Below are positions 24,007 to 31,101 of a stretch of DNA of 47,608 bases, one piece after another (the first letter of the stretch is position 1; each line of letters begins with the position of its first letter). Below the pieces are notes generated by a model. That model made no database searches, was not told where the DNA came from, and saw only the letters and a program-made list of their open reading frames with translations. Location of the stretch: assembly GCA_003220265.1 (NCBI GenBank), contig QHRW01000032.1, forward strand, positions 1 to 47,608. Direction: 5' to 3'. The stretch is from Candidatus Rokuibacteriota bacterium (GTDB lineage: Bacteria > Methylomirabilota > Methylomirabilia > Rokubacteriales > CSP1-6). Both the position numbers and the translations under genes were made by a program.

Positions 24007-24072
24007 GGGGTGCCCCGGCTTCGCCGGGGCACCCCGAACGTGTGGGGGCTTGGGGGCCATTTCGGGGCCTCC
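24007..24072 (-). repeat. Composite two-hairpin repeat R4
   Basis: On the minus strand: hairpin 1 with arms GGAGGCC and GGCCCCC (one mismatch) around CCGAAAT (24072-24052), a CCCCC spacer, then hairpin 2 with 13-bp arms GGGGTGCCCCGGC and GCCGGGGCACCCC around a 3-nt loop (24035-24007). It starts 3 nt after the stop of the HtrA-like gene and could terminate it. Confidence 0.7.
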
Positions 24073-24074
24073 AT

Positions 24075-24980
24075 CTAAAGTAGTCGGAAGAAGTTCGCGC
24101 GGTCGCCGCCGGTGATCTCCAGGCGGCGCACGGCGTTGTCGCGCATGACCTCGAACGTCAGCTTCTCGCCGGGCGCGTGCTTCCAGAGGCTCATGTAGAG
24201 CTCGCGGCGGCTCGACAGCTCCTCGGCATTGAGCGAGACGATCATGTCGCCCTCGCGCAGCCCGCCTTTGTCGGCGGGGCCGCCCGCCACGATGCCGGCG
24301 ATGATCACGCCGTCCTCCAGCGCGTGGGCATACACCCCGAGCCACGCGCGCTTGGGCCGGCTGACCACGTGGCCGTAGCGCAGCAGCTCGTCGGCGTGCT
24401 CGCGGTAGCACTCCAGCGGAATGGCCAGCGAGTTACGCGCGATCTCGTTGAGGTTCAGGTGCAGCAGGCCGAGCAGCCGGCCGGACAGCGTGAAGAGCCC
24501 GCCGCCCCCGAAGCCGGGGTTGGGCGCGCTGGAGACGATGCCGCGCTCGAGCATGTACTCCCAGTACGCCTCGAACTCGCCGAGGTACGTCACCACCCCG
24601 CCGCCCACGCGCACCTCCTGCACGCCCGTGGAGGCGATGGCGATCACCGGATCGCCGCGCTCGGGCGGCTTGGTCGCATCGAGCAGCGCCGGCGTCAGAC
24701 CCTGGCGCTTGGTGCGGACCAGGGCCAGGCCGATCTCGAAGTCCTGGGCCACGACCTCGGCCTTGCTGCGTCGCCCCTTGAGCGGCGCCACCTCGATGGT
24801 GCTGGCGCCCATCACCACGTAGTTCACGGTCAGCAGGAGGCCGGAGGAATCCACCACGACGGCGCTGCCCATGCGCTCCTCGCCGAGGATGCGCGCGGAG
24901 GGATGCGCGCGCGGCACGGTCGTGTGGATGTTGACGATGCTCGGCAGTAGCGACTTGACGAACTCGACCGGCGCGTCCAT
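24075..24980 (-). CDS. HtrA/DegP-like protein with PDZ domain; catalytic triad absent
   Basis: A 301-residue protein with a trypsin-like domain (about 1-195) and one PDZ domain (about 208-295, RAWLGVYAHALEDG, AGGPADKGGLREGDMI). All three triad positions are changed. Where HtrA has TNNHVV, this has TVNYVV (Tyr54). DLAVL is GLALV (Gly84). NPGNSGGPL is NPGFGGGGL (Gly158). It is therefore a pseudoprotease, probably a binding or scaffold protein. No signal peptide is visible, so it may be cytoplasmic. The ATG at 24980 is 2 bp after the dienelactone hydrolase stop; an upstream extension of the frame is not supported. Confidence 0.87.
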   Translation of the reverse strand: MDAPVEFVKSLLPSIVNIHTTVPRAHPSARILGEERMGSAVVVDSSGLLLTVNYVVMGASTIEVAPLKGRRSKAEVVAQDFEIGLALVRTKRQGLTPALLDATKPPERGDPVIAIASTGVQEVRVGGGVVTYLGEFEAYWEYMLERGIVSSAPNPGFGGGGLFTLSGRLLGLLHLNLNEIARNSLAIPLECYREHADELLRYGHVVSRPKRAWLGVYAHALEDGVIIAGIVAGGPADKGGLREGDMIVSLNAEELSSRRELYMSLWKHAPGEKLTFEVMRDNAVRRLEITGGDRANFFRLL

Positions 24981-24982
24981 GG

Positions 24983-25822
24983 CTAGCGCGGCCCCAGGTG
25001 ACGACCGAAGAACTGCTCGACGCGGCGATGGGCGTCGGCGCTGGCGGCGGCATCGAAGCCGACCGTGGCGCCGCAGCAGCCGCCCGGCTTGTTGCGGTTC
25101 TCGACCTCGGGCAGCACGACACGCGGCTGGCCCTCGACGTCGAAGTAGTGCACGGCGCCCGGGTAGAGCACGAGCGTTGCGTCGGCGCCTCGGCTGCGCA
25201 TCGCCTCGACCATCCGGGCGCACTCGGCCGGCAGCGTCCAGTCGTCGGCGTCACCGATCAGCAGCAGCAGCGGCCGCACCACCTGCTCGCTGACGAGCGA
25301 GTAGCAGCCGCCCGGGTACACGGCCACCGAGGCGGCGAACCCCGGCGCCGGCATCTCCACGCCCCGGCGCTTGGCGCGCTCGAGGCTCGGCCCGTTGACG
25401 AGCGCGATGGCGAAGACGCCGCCGTTCGACCAGCCGATGGCGCCCACGCGGCGCGAATCGACGTACGGGCGCGCGTGCAGCCAGCGCAGCGCGCCGACGG
25501 CGTCGTCGAACCGCTCCGTGCTCGGGACGTCGGGTCCCGGCACGCAGCCGTCCTTGATCCCGCGCGCCGCCCACGAGTCCACGATGAGGGCGACGTAACC
25601 GTGGTCGCGGAACCAGCGCGCCCAGTCACGCGTGGACTGCGACACGCCGTGACAGCCGTGCATCAGCACCACCGCGGGGAACGGTCCGGGGCCGTCGGGT
25701 CGCGACTCGTGGGCCGGCACCGCGAGCGGCTTGCCGACCGTGGCGTTCGGGAAGGACAGCGCGGGCGCACAACCCGCGAGGAGGACCGAGGCGGCAAGCG
25801 CCGCCAAGGCGAGGCGAGGCAT
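24983..25822 (-). CDS. Dienelactone hydrolase-family lipoprotein
   Basis: A 279-residue alpha/beta hydrolase. The ATG at 25822 gives a signal peptide ending in LLAGC (Cys18), so it is a probable lipoprotein. The oxyanion turn VVLMHGCHG, nucleophile elbow GWSNGG (Ser, where classic dienelactone hydrolase has Cys), acid in GDADDW and catalytic His in GAVHYF are all visible. The open frame reaches 25885 but the region upstream of 25822 overlaps the divergent promoter. It is the first gene of the leftward run with the HtrA-like protein. Confidence 0.87.
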   Translation of the reverse strand: MPRLALAALAASVLLAGCAPALSFPNATVGKPLAVPAHESRPDGPGPFPAVVLMHGCHGVSQSTRDWARWFRDHGYVALIVDSWAARGIKDGCVPGPDVPSTERFDDAVGALRWLHARPYVDSRRVGAIGWSNGGVFAIALVNGPSLERAKRRGVEMPAPGFAASVAVYPGGCYSLVSEQVVRPLLLLIGDADDWTLPAECARMVEAMRSRGADATLVLYPGAVHYFDVEGQPRVVLPEVENRNKPGGCCGATVGFDAAASADAHRRVEQFFGRHLGPR

Positions 25823-25850
25823 GCGTCGAGCATACACCGGACGGCGGGTA

Positions 25851-25856
25851 TAGAAT
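25851..25856 (+). promoter_or_regulatory. -10 box (TAGAAT) for the DsbA-like selenoprotein, leaderless
   Basis: TAGAAT ends 6 nt before the ATG at 25863 and there is no ribosome binding site in between, so the transcript probably begins at or next to the start codon. The divergent gene starts only 40 bp away, so both promoters share this gap. Confidence 0.45.
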
Positions 25857-25862
25857 TCGCCC

Positions 25863-26480
25863 ATGGCACGACCCGTCCGCATCATCTCGTACAGCGATTA
25901 CGTCTGACCCTGGTGCTTCCCGGCGGCGGTTCGCCTCCGGAAGATCCAGGACGAGATGGGCTCCGATCTCGTCGTGGAGCACCGCGCGTTCCCGTTGCGC
26001 CCGGCCCCGGCGGCGGACGTCCCCTTCAAGGGCACCTATCGCGAGGAAGGCTGGCGGCGGTGCAATCAGATGTCGGCGGGTGACGGCATCACCTTCACCC
26101 CGTGGCCGCATGCGGCCCTGCCGGGCTGGAGCCTGCCCGCCCTCGAGGCAGCCAAGTGCGTGGCCAAGCAGGGCGAGGCGGTCTTCGAGCGAGTCCACAT
26201 CGCGCTTTACGAGGCATTCTTCACGCGGAGCCTGAACATCGCCGATCCCGCCGTGCTCGCCCAGATCGTGGCTGAGCACGGGGCCGACCCGGCGCGGTTC
26301 AGCGCCGATCGCGAGACCGGCTTCGCGCGCGAGGCGGTGCTGGCCGACTACGAAGCGGCGGTGAGCGAGCACGCGGTGCGCGCCATCCCGACGGTGATCG
26401 TTCCGGAGACCGGCCGTGCGCTCGTGGGCCTCGCCGACCTCGCCGTGTATCGCTCGGCCATCGAGGAAGCCGCCGGCTGA
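25863..26480 (+). CDS. DsbA-family thiol oxidoreductase, selenoprotein with UPWC active site
   Basis: A 205-residue DsbA/FrnE-like protein if the in-frame TGA at 25905-25907 is read as selenocysteine. The frame ATG..ISYSDYV-U-PWCFPAAVRL places Sec at position 15, exactly where relatives have the first Cys of CPWC. The thioredoxin fold continues with the alpha-helical insert (LPALEAAKCVAKQGEAVFERVHIALYEAFF) and the cis-proline loop VRAIPTVIV. A SECIS-type hairpin lies directly after the TGA. A standard caller would start the gene at 25956 and lose the active site. It is cytoplasmic (no signal peptide). The stop overlaps the DNA polymerase start in CTGA. Confidence 0.88.
25909..25950 (+). promoter_or_regulatory. 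Bacterial SECIS-type hairpin (DsbA-like gene)
   Basis: Starts 2 nt after the TGA. Arms: CCTGG/CCAGG, 2x2 internal loop, CTTCC/GGAAG, small internal loop, GGCG/CGCC. The 6-nt apical loop GCGGTT (25926-25931) has G first and a GGT stretch, 18 nt after the TGA. This matches the published bacterial SECIS pattern (G-containing short apical loop 16-37 nt from UGA). Confidence 0.75.
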
Positions 26481-28711
26481 GCGAGCAGATCTCCGGCCTC
26501 GTCGCGTTCGCGCTCGCGGAGGACGGCCGCGGCATCCGCGTGTGGCGTCGCGACGGCGAGCGGCTCGCGGTCGACGTCGTCCCCTTCACGCCGTTCCTGC
26601 TGCTGGCCGACCCTGCCCTGGTCACCGCCGCGGCCGGCCTGCGGGACGTGCAGCCGCTGGCGGGCGCCGGTGAGCTGCGCTGGCTGGCGCGCTTCGGGTC
26701 GTGGAGCGAGGCGCTCGGCGCCCGCGACGCCTGCCGCACCAAGACCGGCATCGCGCCCGACCTGCCGGCGGCGCCCTACCGGTTCTTTCCGGATCCCGTC
26801 CAGCAGTACCTGCTGACCAGCGGGCTCACGTCCTTCGGCGGCATGCGCTTCGGTGACGTGCGCCGGATGGCGCTCGACATCGAGGTCATGACCGGCGAGA
26901 GCGGCGAATTCCCGAGCGCCGCGCGCGAGGCGGATCGCATCGTGGCCGTCGCGCTGGCCGACTCCACCGGCTTCCGCCACGTCGTGCGCGGCGACCGGCT
27001 GGACGAGCGCGCGCTGCTGGAGGAAACCACGCGGATCCTCCGCGAGCGGGACCCCGATGCGATCGAGGGCCACAACGTCTTCCGCTTCGACCTCGAGTAT
27101 CTCGAGGCCCGCGCGCGCCGGCACGGCGTGCGCCTGACCTGGGGGCGCGACGGCAGCGAGCTGCGCAGCCGCCCGGCGCGCCTGTCGGTGGCCGAGCGCA
27201 CGATCGGTTATCGGCGCTACGAGATCGCCGGCCGCCACGTGATCGACACGTGGATGCTGGCCCAGCTGCACGACATCGGCGCGCGCGACCTGCCGTCGTT
27301 CGGGCTCAAGGACATCGCGCGGCACTTCGGCGTGGTCGCGGCCGACCGCACCTACGTGGACGCCTCCAACGTGGCGCGCGAGCTGGCCGAGTCGCCCGAC
27401 CGGCTCATGGCCTACGCCCTCGACGACGCGGTGGAGACGCTCGGCGTCGGCGCGATCCTGGCGCGCCCGTACTTCGCGCAGGCGCAGCTCCTGCCGTTCG
27501 ACTACCAGTCGACGGTGCTGCGCGGCTCGGCAGCGAAGGTGGACACGCTGCTCATCCGCGAATACCTCGCGGCCGGCCGCGCCATCCCCACGCCGCGGCC
27601 GGTGCAATCCGTCGGCGGCGGCCTCACCGCCATCTGGCAGCAGGGCGTGGGCGGGCCGGTGCTGCACGTGGACGTGACCTCGCTCTACCCGTCGCTGATG
27701 GTGTCCCAGCGGGTGGCGCCGGCCTCCGACGATCTCGGCGTGTTCCTCGAACGGCTGGATCACCTGCGCGCGCTGCGCGTGCGCGCCAAGGGCCTGGCGC
27801 GCACGGCGGCCGAGCCGGAGGAGCGGGCGCACCAGCAGGCGCTGGCGCAGACTTTCAAGATCCTCATCAACTCGTTCTATGGCTACCTGGCCTTCACCAA
27901 CGGCCACTTCAACGATTTCGTCGCGGCCGATCGCGTGACGGCCGAGGGCCGGCGCATCGTCGGCTCGATCGTCGATCGCCTGGGCGCGCTGGGCGCCGTC
28001 CCCATCGAGGGCGACACCGACGGCGTGTACTTCCTCGCCCCGCCGGACCACGCGCCGGCCGAGGACACCGCGCTGCTGGAGAAGATCGCGGCGGGTCTGC
28101 CCGACGGCATCGCGCTCGAGCTCGACGGCCGTCATCCCGCGATGTTCTCGTACAAGATGAAGACGTACGCGCTGCTCGACGCGCGCGGGCGCGTTCACCT
28201 CAAGGGCTCGGGCTTCCGCTCGCGCGGGCTCGAGCCGTTCCAGCGCCGCCTCATCGAGGAGGTCGTCCGGCTGCTGCTCGAGGGCAAGCGCGGCGACGTG
28301 CGCGCGGTGATCGATCGCTGGCTGGCCGCCTTCGCGGCGCACCAGGTGCCCGTGCGCCACTTCGCGCGCACGGAGACGCTCGGCGACACGCTCGACGCGT
28401 ATCGCGAGCGCGTGCAGGCGGGGCTGCGGCCGCCGTCAGCCGCCTACGAGCTGCTGATCGCGGCCGGCCGCGCGGGTCAGCCCGGCGACCAGGTCGCCTA
28501 CTACGTGATCGGCCGCAGCGCCAACGTCACGGTGCTCGAATACTCGCGGCTGGCCATCGAGTGGAATGCCGAAGGCCCGGACGAGAACGTGGCCTACTAC
28601 CAGGGCAAGGTGATGGAGATCTGGGAGCGCTTCCGGAGATTCACCGAGCAGGAAGGCTTGCTGCCGTACCGCGACGAGAGCGAGGACTCTACGCAGCTCA
28701 GTTTGTTTTGA
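26477..28711 (+). CDS. DNA polymerase, B family, with beta-clamp motif (probable CTG start)
   Basis: A 744-residue family-B polymerase with intact proofreading and polymerase sites: Exo I LDIEV (D134, E136), Exo II HNVFRFD (N200), Exo III YALDDAVE, Pol A DVTSLYPS (D399), Pol B KILINSFYG (K461), Pol C GDTDGVYF (D513, D515). The C-terminus ends QLSLF, a sliding-clamp binding motif. The first GTG (26540) would cut off about 21 conserved-looking residues. CTG 26477 in a CTGA overlap with the DsbA-like stop is preferred. Bacterial PolB enzymes act in replication restart and damage tolerance. Confidence 0.92.
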   Translation: MSEQISGLVAFALAEDGRGIRVWRRDGERLAVDVVPFTPFLLLADPALVTAAAGLRDVQPLAGAGELRWLARFGSWSEALGARDACRTKTGIAPDLPAAPYRFFPDPVQQYLLTSGLTSFGGMRFGDVRRMALDIEVMTGESGEFPSAAREADRIVAVALADSTGFRHVVRGDRLDERALLEETTRILRERDPDAIEGHNVFRFDLEYLEARARRHGVRLTWGRDGSELRSRPARLSVAERTIGYRRYEIAGRHVIDTWMLAQLHDIGARDLPSFGLKDIARHFGVVAADRTYVDASNVARELAESPDRLMAYALDDAVETLGVGAILARPYFAQAQLLPFDYQSTVLRGSAAKVDTLLIREYLAAGRAIPTPRPVQSVGGGLTAIWQQGVGGPVLHVDVTSLYPSLMVSQRVAPASDDLGVFLERLDHLRALRVRAKGLARTAAEPEERAHQQALAQTFKILINSFYGYLAFTNGHFNDFVAADRVTAEGRRIVGSIVDRLGALGAVPIEGDTDGVYFLAPPDHAPAEDTALLEKIAAGLPDGIALELDGRHPAMFSYKMKTYALLDARGRVHLKGSGFRSRGLEPFQRRLIEEVVRLLLEGKRGDVRAVIDRWLAAFAAHQVPVRHFARTETLGDTLDAYRERVQAGLRPPSAAYELLIAAGRAGQPGDQVAYYVIGRSANVTVLEYSRLAIEWNAEGPDENVAYYQGKVMEIWERFRRFTEQEGLLPYRDESEDSTQLSLF

Positions 28712-28712
28712 A

Positions 28713-28737
28713 GGGAGCCCCGGCGAACCGGGGCCCC
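28713..28737. terminator. Convergent terminator hairpin after polB
   Basis: A 7-bp stem GCCCCGG/CCGGGGC with a CGAA loop (28717-28734), extended by GGG/CCC past a bulged A, begins 2 nt after the polymerase stop. It lies between convergent genes and probably serves both; a T-tract is missing. Confidence 0.55.
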
Positions 28738-28748
28738 CTCGGTTACTG

Positions 28749-29147
28749 CTACATCCCGGCCTTGATATCGCCGCAGAAGACGTAGGTCTTGAGGTCCTGC
28801 GCCGACTTGTGCCCGTTGATCGCGTAGCCGCCCGTGGTGAGGTCCTTCATGGGGGCCTTCACCGTCGTCTCCGACTTGCCGTTGACGACCGGCGAGAGCG
28901 GGAACGCCGGCTTGGGATCGAGCTGGCTGCAGGTGCCCTTGTGGATGTGAGTGGGCTGGGTGCCCTGACCGCCCTTGACGTCGAGGACGACCTTGGTCGA
29001 GTCGCCCGCCGGCGTCAGCGTGGCGGTGCCCGACTCACCCGAGCTGTTCTGGGGTTCGAGCTTCACTTTGGTCTCCTGCGCCGACGCGCTCGAGGCGACG
29101 GCGACCATGGCGACCACGGCGAAGAACGATGCGAGTCTGCTGTTCAT
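28749..29147 (-). CDS. Small exported protein, SOD/CHRD-like beta fold
   Basis: A 132-residue protein with a clear Sec signal peptide (MNSRLASFFAVVAMVAVASSASA). The mature part contains PTHIHKGTCSQL and GGYAINGHKS, resembling the His-containing strands of CHRD or Cu/Zn-SOD-like proteins, plus a second Cys near the end (YVFCGDI) that could disulfide-bond with the first. No enzyme activity can be assigned. It lies just downstream of a cytochrome c gene on the same strand. Confidence 0.75.
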   Translation of the reverse strand: MNSRLASFFAVVAMVAVASSASAQETKVKLEPQNSSGESGTATLTPAGDSTKVVLDVKGGQGTQPTHIHKGTCSQLDPKPAFPLSPVVNGKSETTVKAPMKDLTTGGYAINGHKSAQDLKTYVFCGDIKAGM

Positions 29148-29181
29148 GGCGACCTCCTTAAAGTGTGTGTATGCCTGTCGA

Positions 29182-29628
29182 TCAGCGGCGCGTCAACAGA
29201 TAGGCGACGAGGTCGTCGATCTGTGCGCCGGTGAGGGTGGCGCCGAAATCCTTCGGCATCACGCTCTTCCCATCGGGCGTGCGGTAGCTGGCGCCCGGCA
29301 CGATATACGCGTTGGGGTCCAGGATGGATTCACGGATGTAGTCGGCGGCAGTGCGCGCCTTCCCACGATACTCCCGCAGTCGAATGATGCGCGCCGCCTC
29401 CGTTGCGATATTGCCGAGATTGGGACAGATGTCGCCGCCCGGCCACGGCTTGGTGACGTCGTGACAGGATACGCACGGCAGCGTTGCGAAGAGCCGCTCG
29501 CCTTTGGCGGCGTCGCCGCGCGCCGCCGAGGCCGCGCCGTCGAGCTCGCACGCGTGCGCGATCACGATCGCGAGCACGCCGGCAAGGAGCCCCAGCGACG
29601 CGGGAGACCGCCAGACCGAACGCCGCAA
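29182..29628 (-). CDS. Exported monoheme cytochrome c
   Basis: A 148-residue class I cytochrome c. TTG 29628 is the start, with GGAGG about 7 nt upstream. The N-terminal hydrophobic segment (about 10-26) is a signal or anchor. The heme motif is CVSCH (C52, C55, H56) and the likely distal ligand is M124 in SVMPKDFG. Cys27 and Cys68 are additional. It resembles the small cytochromes found with terminal oxidases, but no oxidase is adjacent. Confidence 0.87.
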   Translation of the reverse strand: MRRSVWRSPASLGLLAGVLAIVIAHACELDGAASAARGDAAKGERLFATLPCVSCHDVTKPWPGGDICPNLGNIATEAARIIRLREYRGKARTAADYIRESILDPNAYIVPGASYRTPDGKSVMPKDFGATLTGAQIDDLVAYLLTRR

Positions 29629-29709
29629 AAGTTCGCCTCCTGAACGGCCGCGCGGGAACGTCGTCGTGGGTAACAGCCCGGGCGGGAATGCGGTTCCTCA
29701 CCAAAACGT

Positions 29710-29740
29710 GAAGCCCGGGGAACCACGTCCCCCGGGCTTC
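29710..29740 (-). terminator. Terminator of the RNA-binding protein gene
   Basis: Perfect 11-bp arms GAAGCCCGGGG and CCCCGGGCTTC with a 9-nt loop, 26 nt downstream of the stop at 29766. On the minus strand the stem is followed by ACGTTTTGG, a short T-run. Confidence 0.7.
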
Positions 29741-29765
29741 AGGCGAACGCTCGACCGGCGCGACT

Positions 29766-30107
29766 TTACCGGCGCCAGCCCCCTCCGCCGCCGCCGCCAC
29801 CCCCGGGCCGGCCACCGCCAGGGCGGCCGCCCCGATCCCCTCCGCCGCCACCGCGCTGGGGCTGAGGCCGGGCTTCGTCGACGACGAGATTGCGGTCACG
29901 GAAGAGGCGCCCGTTCAGCATTTCGACTGCTTTTTGGGCTTCCTCTTTGGTCGCCATCTCCACGAACCCGAAGCCCCGGGGCCGGCCGGTGAACTGGTCG
30001 GTGATGATCCGGACCGTCTCGACGGTGCCGGCCTGGGCGAAGAGCTCGCGAAGATCCTCCTCCGTGGCCTGGAAGGACAGGTTACCGACGAACAACTTAG
30101 CGGACAT
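29766..30107 (-). CDS. RRM-domain RNA-binding protein with Gly-rich tail
   Basis: A 113-residue protein. The single RRM (1-80) has RNP2 LFVGNL and RNP1 RGFGFVEM, followed by a Gly/Arg-rich tail (from about residue 86) as in cyanobacterial Rbp and cold-inducible proteins. The ATG at 30107 is preferred over one 27 bp upstream because GGAGG lies about 9 nt before it and it begins the RRM cleanly. It likely binds single-stranded RNA, possibly as a cold-response chaperone. Confidence 0.92.
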   Translation of the reverse strand: MSAKLFVGNLSFQATEEDLRELFAQAGTVETVRIITDQFTGRPRGFGFVEMATKEEAQKAVEMLNGRLFRDRNLVVDEARPQPQRGGGGGDRGGRPGGGRPGGGGGGGGGWRR

Positions 30108-30214
30108 CCATGCGACCTCCTGCCCACGCTTCACGGGCGGATAAGGACACTGCAGAGCCTATGCTCTGCGCGACAGAGTGTGACAGGAGGGAACGCATGT
30201 CAAGTCAGGTGATG
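30108..30214. promoter_or_regulatory. 5' region of the RNA-binding protein gene / SDR terminator
   Basis: Between the RNA-binding protein and the upstream SDR on the same strand. Contains a 7-bp hairpin GCAGAGC/GCTCTGC around CTAT (30152-30169), which may end the SDR transcript or shape the leader of the RRM gene. No protein frame supported. Confidence 0.4.
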
Positions 30215-31009
30215 TCAGGGGTAAACCCCACGGGTCGATCCCCCGTCGACCGTCACGCAAATGCCCGTGACGAAGGACGCCCGCGCGGAGACCAGGAACG
30301 TCACCATGTCGGCGATGTCCTCCGACGTGGCGATCCGGCCGAGCTTGTAGGAGGCTTCGGCCTCGCGCTGCAACTCCTCGACGCTCCGCCCGCTGGCCGC
30401 GGCCTGAGCGGCGATGAGCGAGTCCCAGCGCTCGGTCTTGGTGGCGGCCGGCGACACCGCGGTGACCAGGATCTTGGACGGCGCGCCCAGATCGGCGAGG
30501 CCCTTGGTGAAGTTGATCAGCGCCGCATTCGCGGCGCCGCCCGTGAGATACGTGGGCGCGGGATTCCGGCCCGCCGCGCCGACCACGTTGCAGATGCGCC
30601 CGCCGCCTTGCGCCTCCATCAGCGGGAACACCGCGCGCGCCATGCGGATGTACCCGAGGAGCTTGAGATTCCAGTCGCCCATCCACTGGGCGTCGGGAAT
30701 CTGGAGGAAGTTGCCGCCGCGGATGGCGCCGGCATTGTTCACGAGGATGTCGATGCGGCCGTAGCGGTCCTTCACCTCGCGCACCACGCGCTCGACGTCT
30801 TCCAACCGCGAGAGATCCGCCGCCACCGCGACGGCGTCCTTGCGCGAGCGATCGCGGCATTCCGCCGCCACCTTGTCGAGCGCGCTGGCGTCACGCGCCG
30901 CGATGGCCACGCGCGCGCCCTCGGCGGCCAGCGTGAGCGCCACCGCCTTGCCGATCCCCTTGCTCGCCCCGGTCACCAGCGCGACCTTGTCCGTCAGTCC
31001 CAGATCCAT
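30215..31009 (-). CDS. SDR-family protein with altered active site
   Basis: A 264-residue SDR. ATG 31009 follows GGAGG by 6 nt; an ATG 33 bp further upstream is less likely. The cofactor loop TGASKGIGKA and NNAG are intact. The expected YxxxK region reads TYLTGGAANAALINFTKGL, with Gly and Asn at the Tyr and Lys positions. The N-terminus (MDLGL.DKVALVT) closely matches the SDR at 23186, so the two may be paralogues within a non-canonical subgroup. Confidence 0.87.
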   Translation of the reverse strand: MDLGLTDKVALVTGASKGIGKAVALTLAAEGARVAIAARDASALDKVAAECRDRSRKDAVAVAADLSRLEDVERVVREVKDRYGRIDILVNNAGAIRGGNFLQIPDAQWMGDWNLKLLGYIRMARAVFPLMEAQGGGRICNVVGAAGRNPAPTYLTGGAANAALINFTKGLADLGAPSKILVTAVSPAATKTERWDSLIAAQAAASGRSVEELQREAEASYKLGRIATSEDIADMVTFLVSARASFVTGICVTVDGGSTRGVYP

Positions 31010-31101
31010 GGGTCCCTCCGTCTGCCAGATTCGCGCAGACAAGAGACATCAGATCGGAGCTTCCGGCAAGCCCCTCTCGCCCCGGTCGACGAGGACGGCC
31101 G

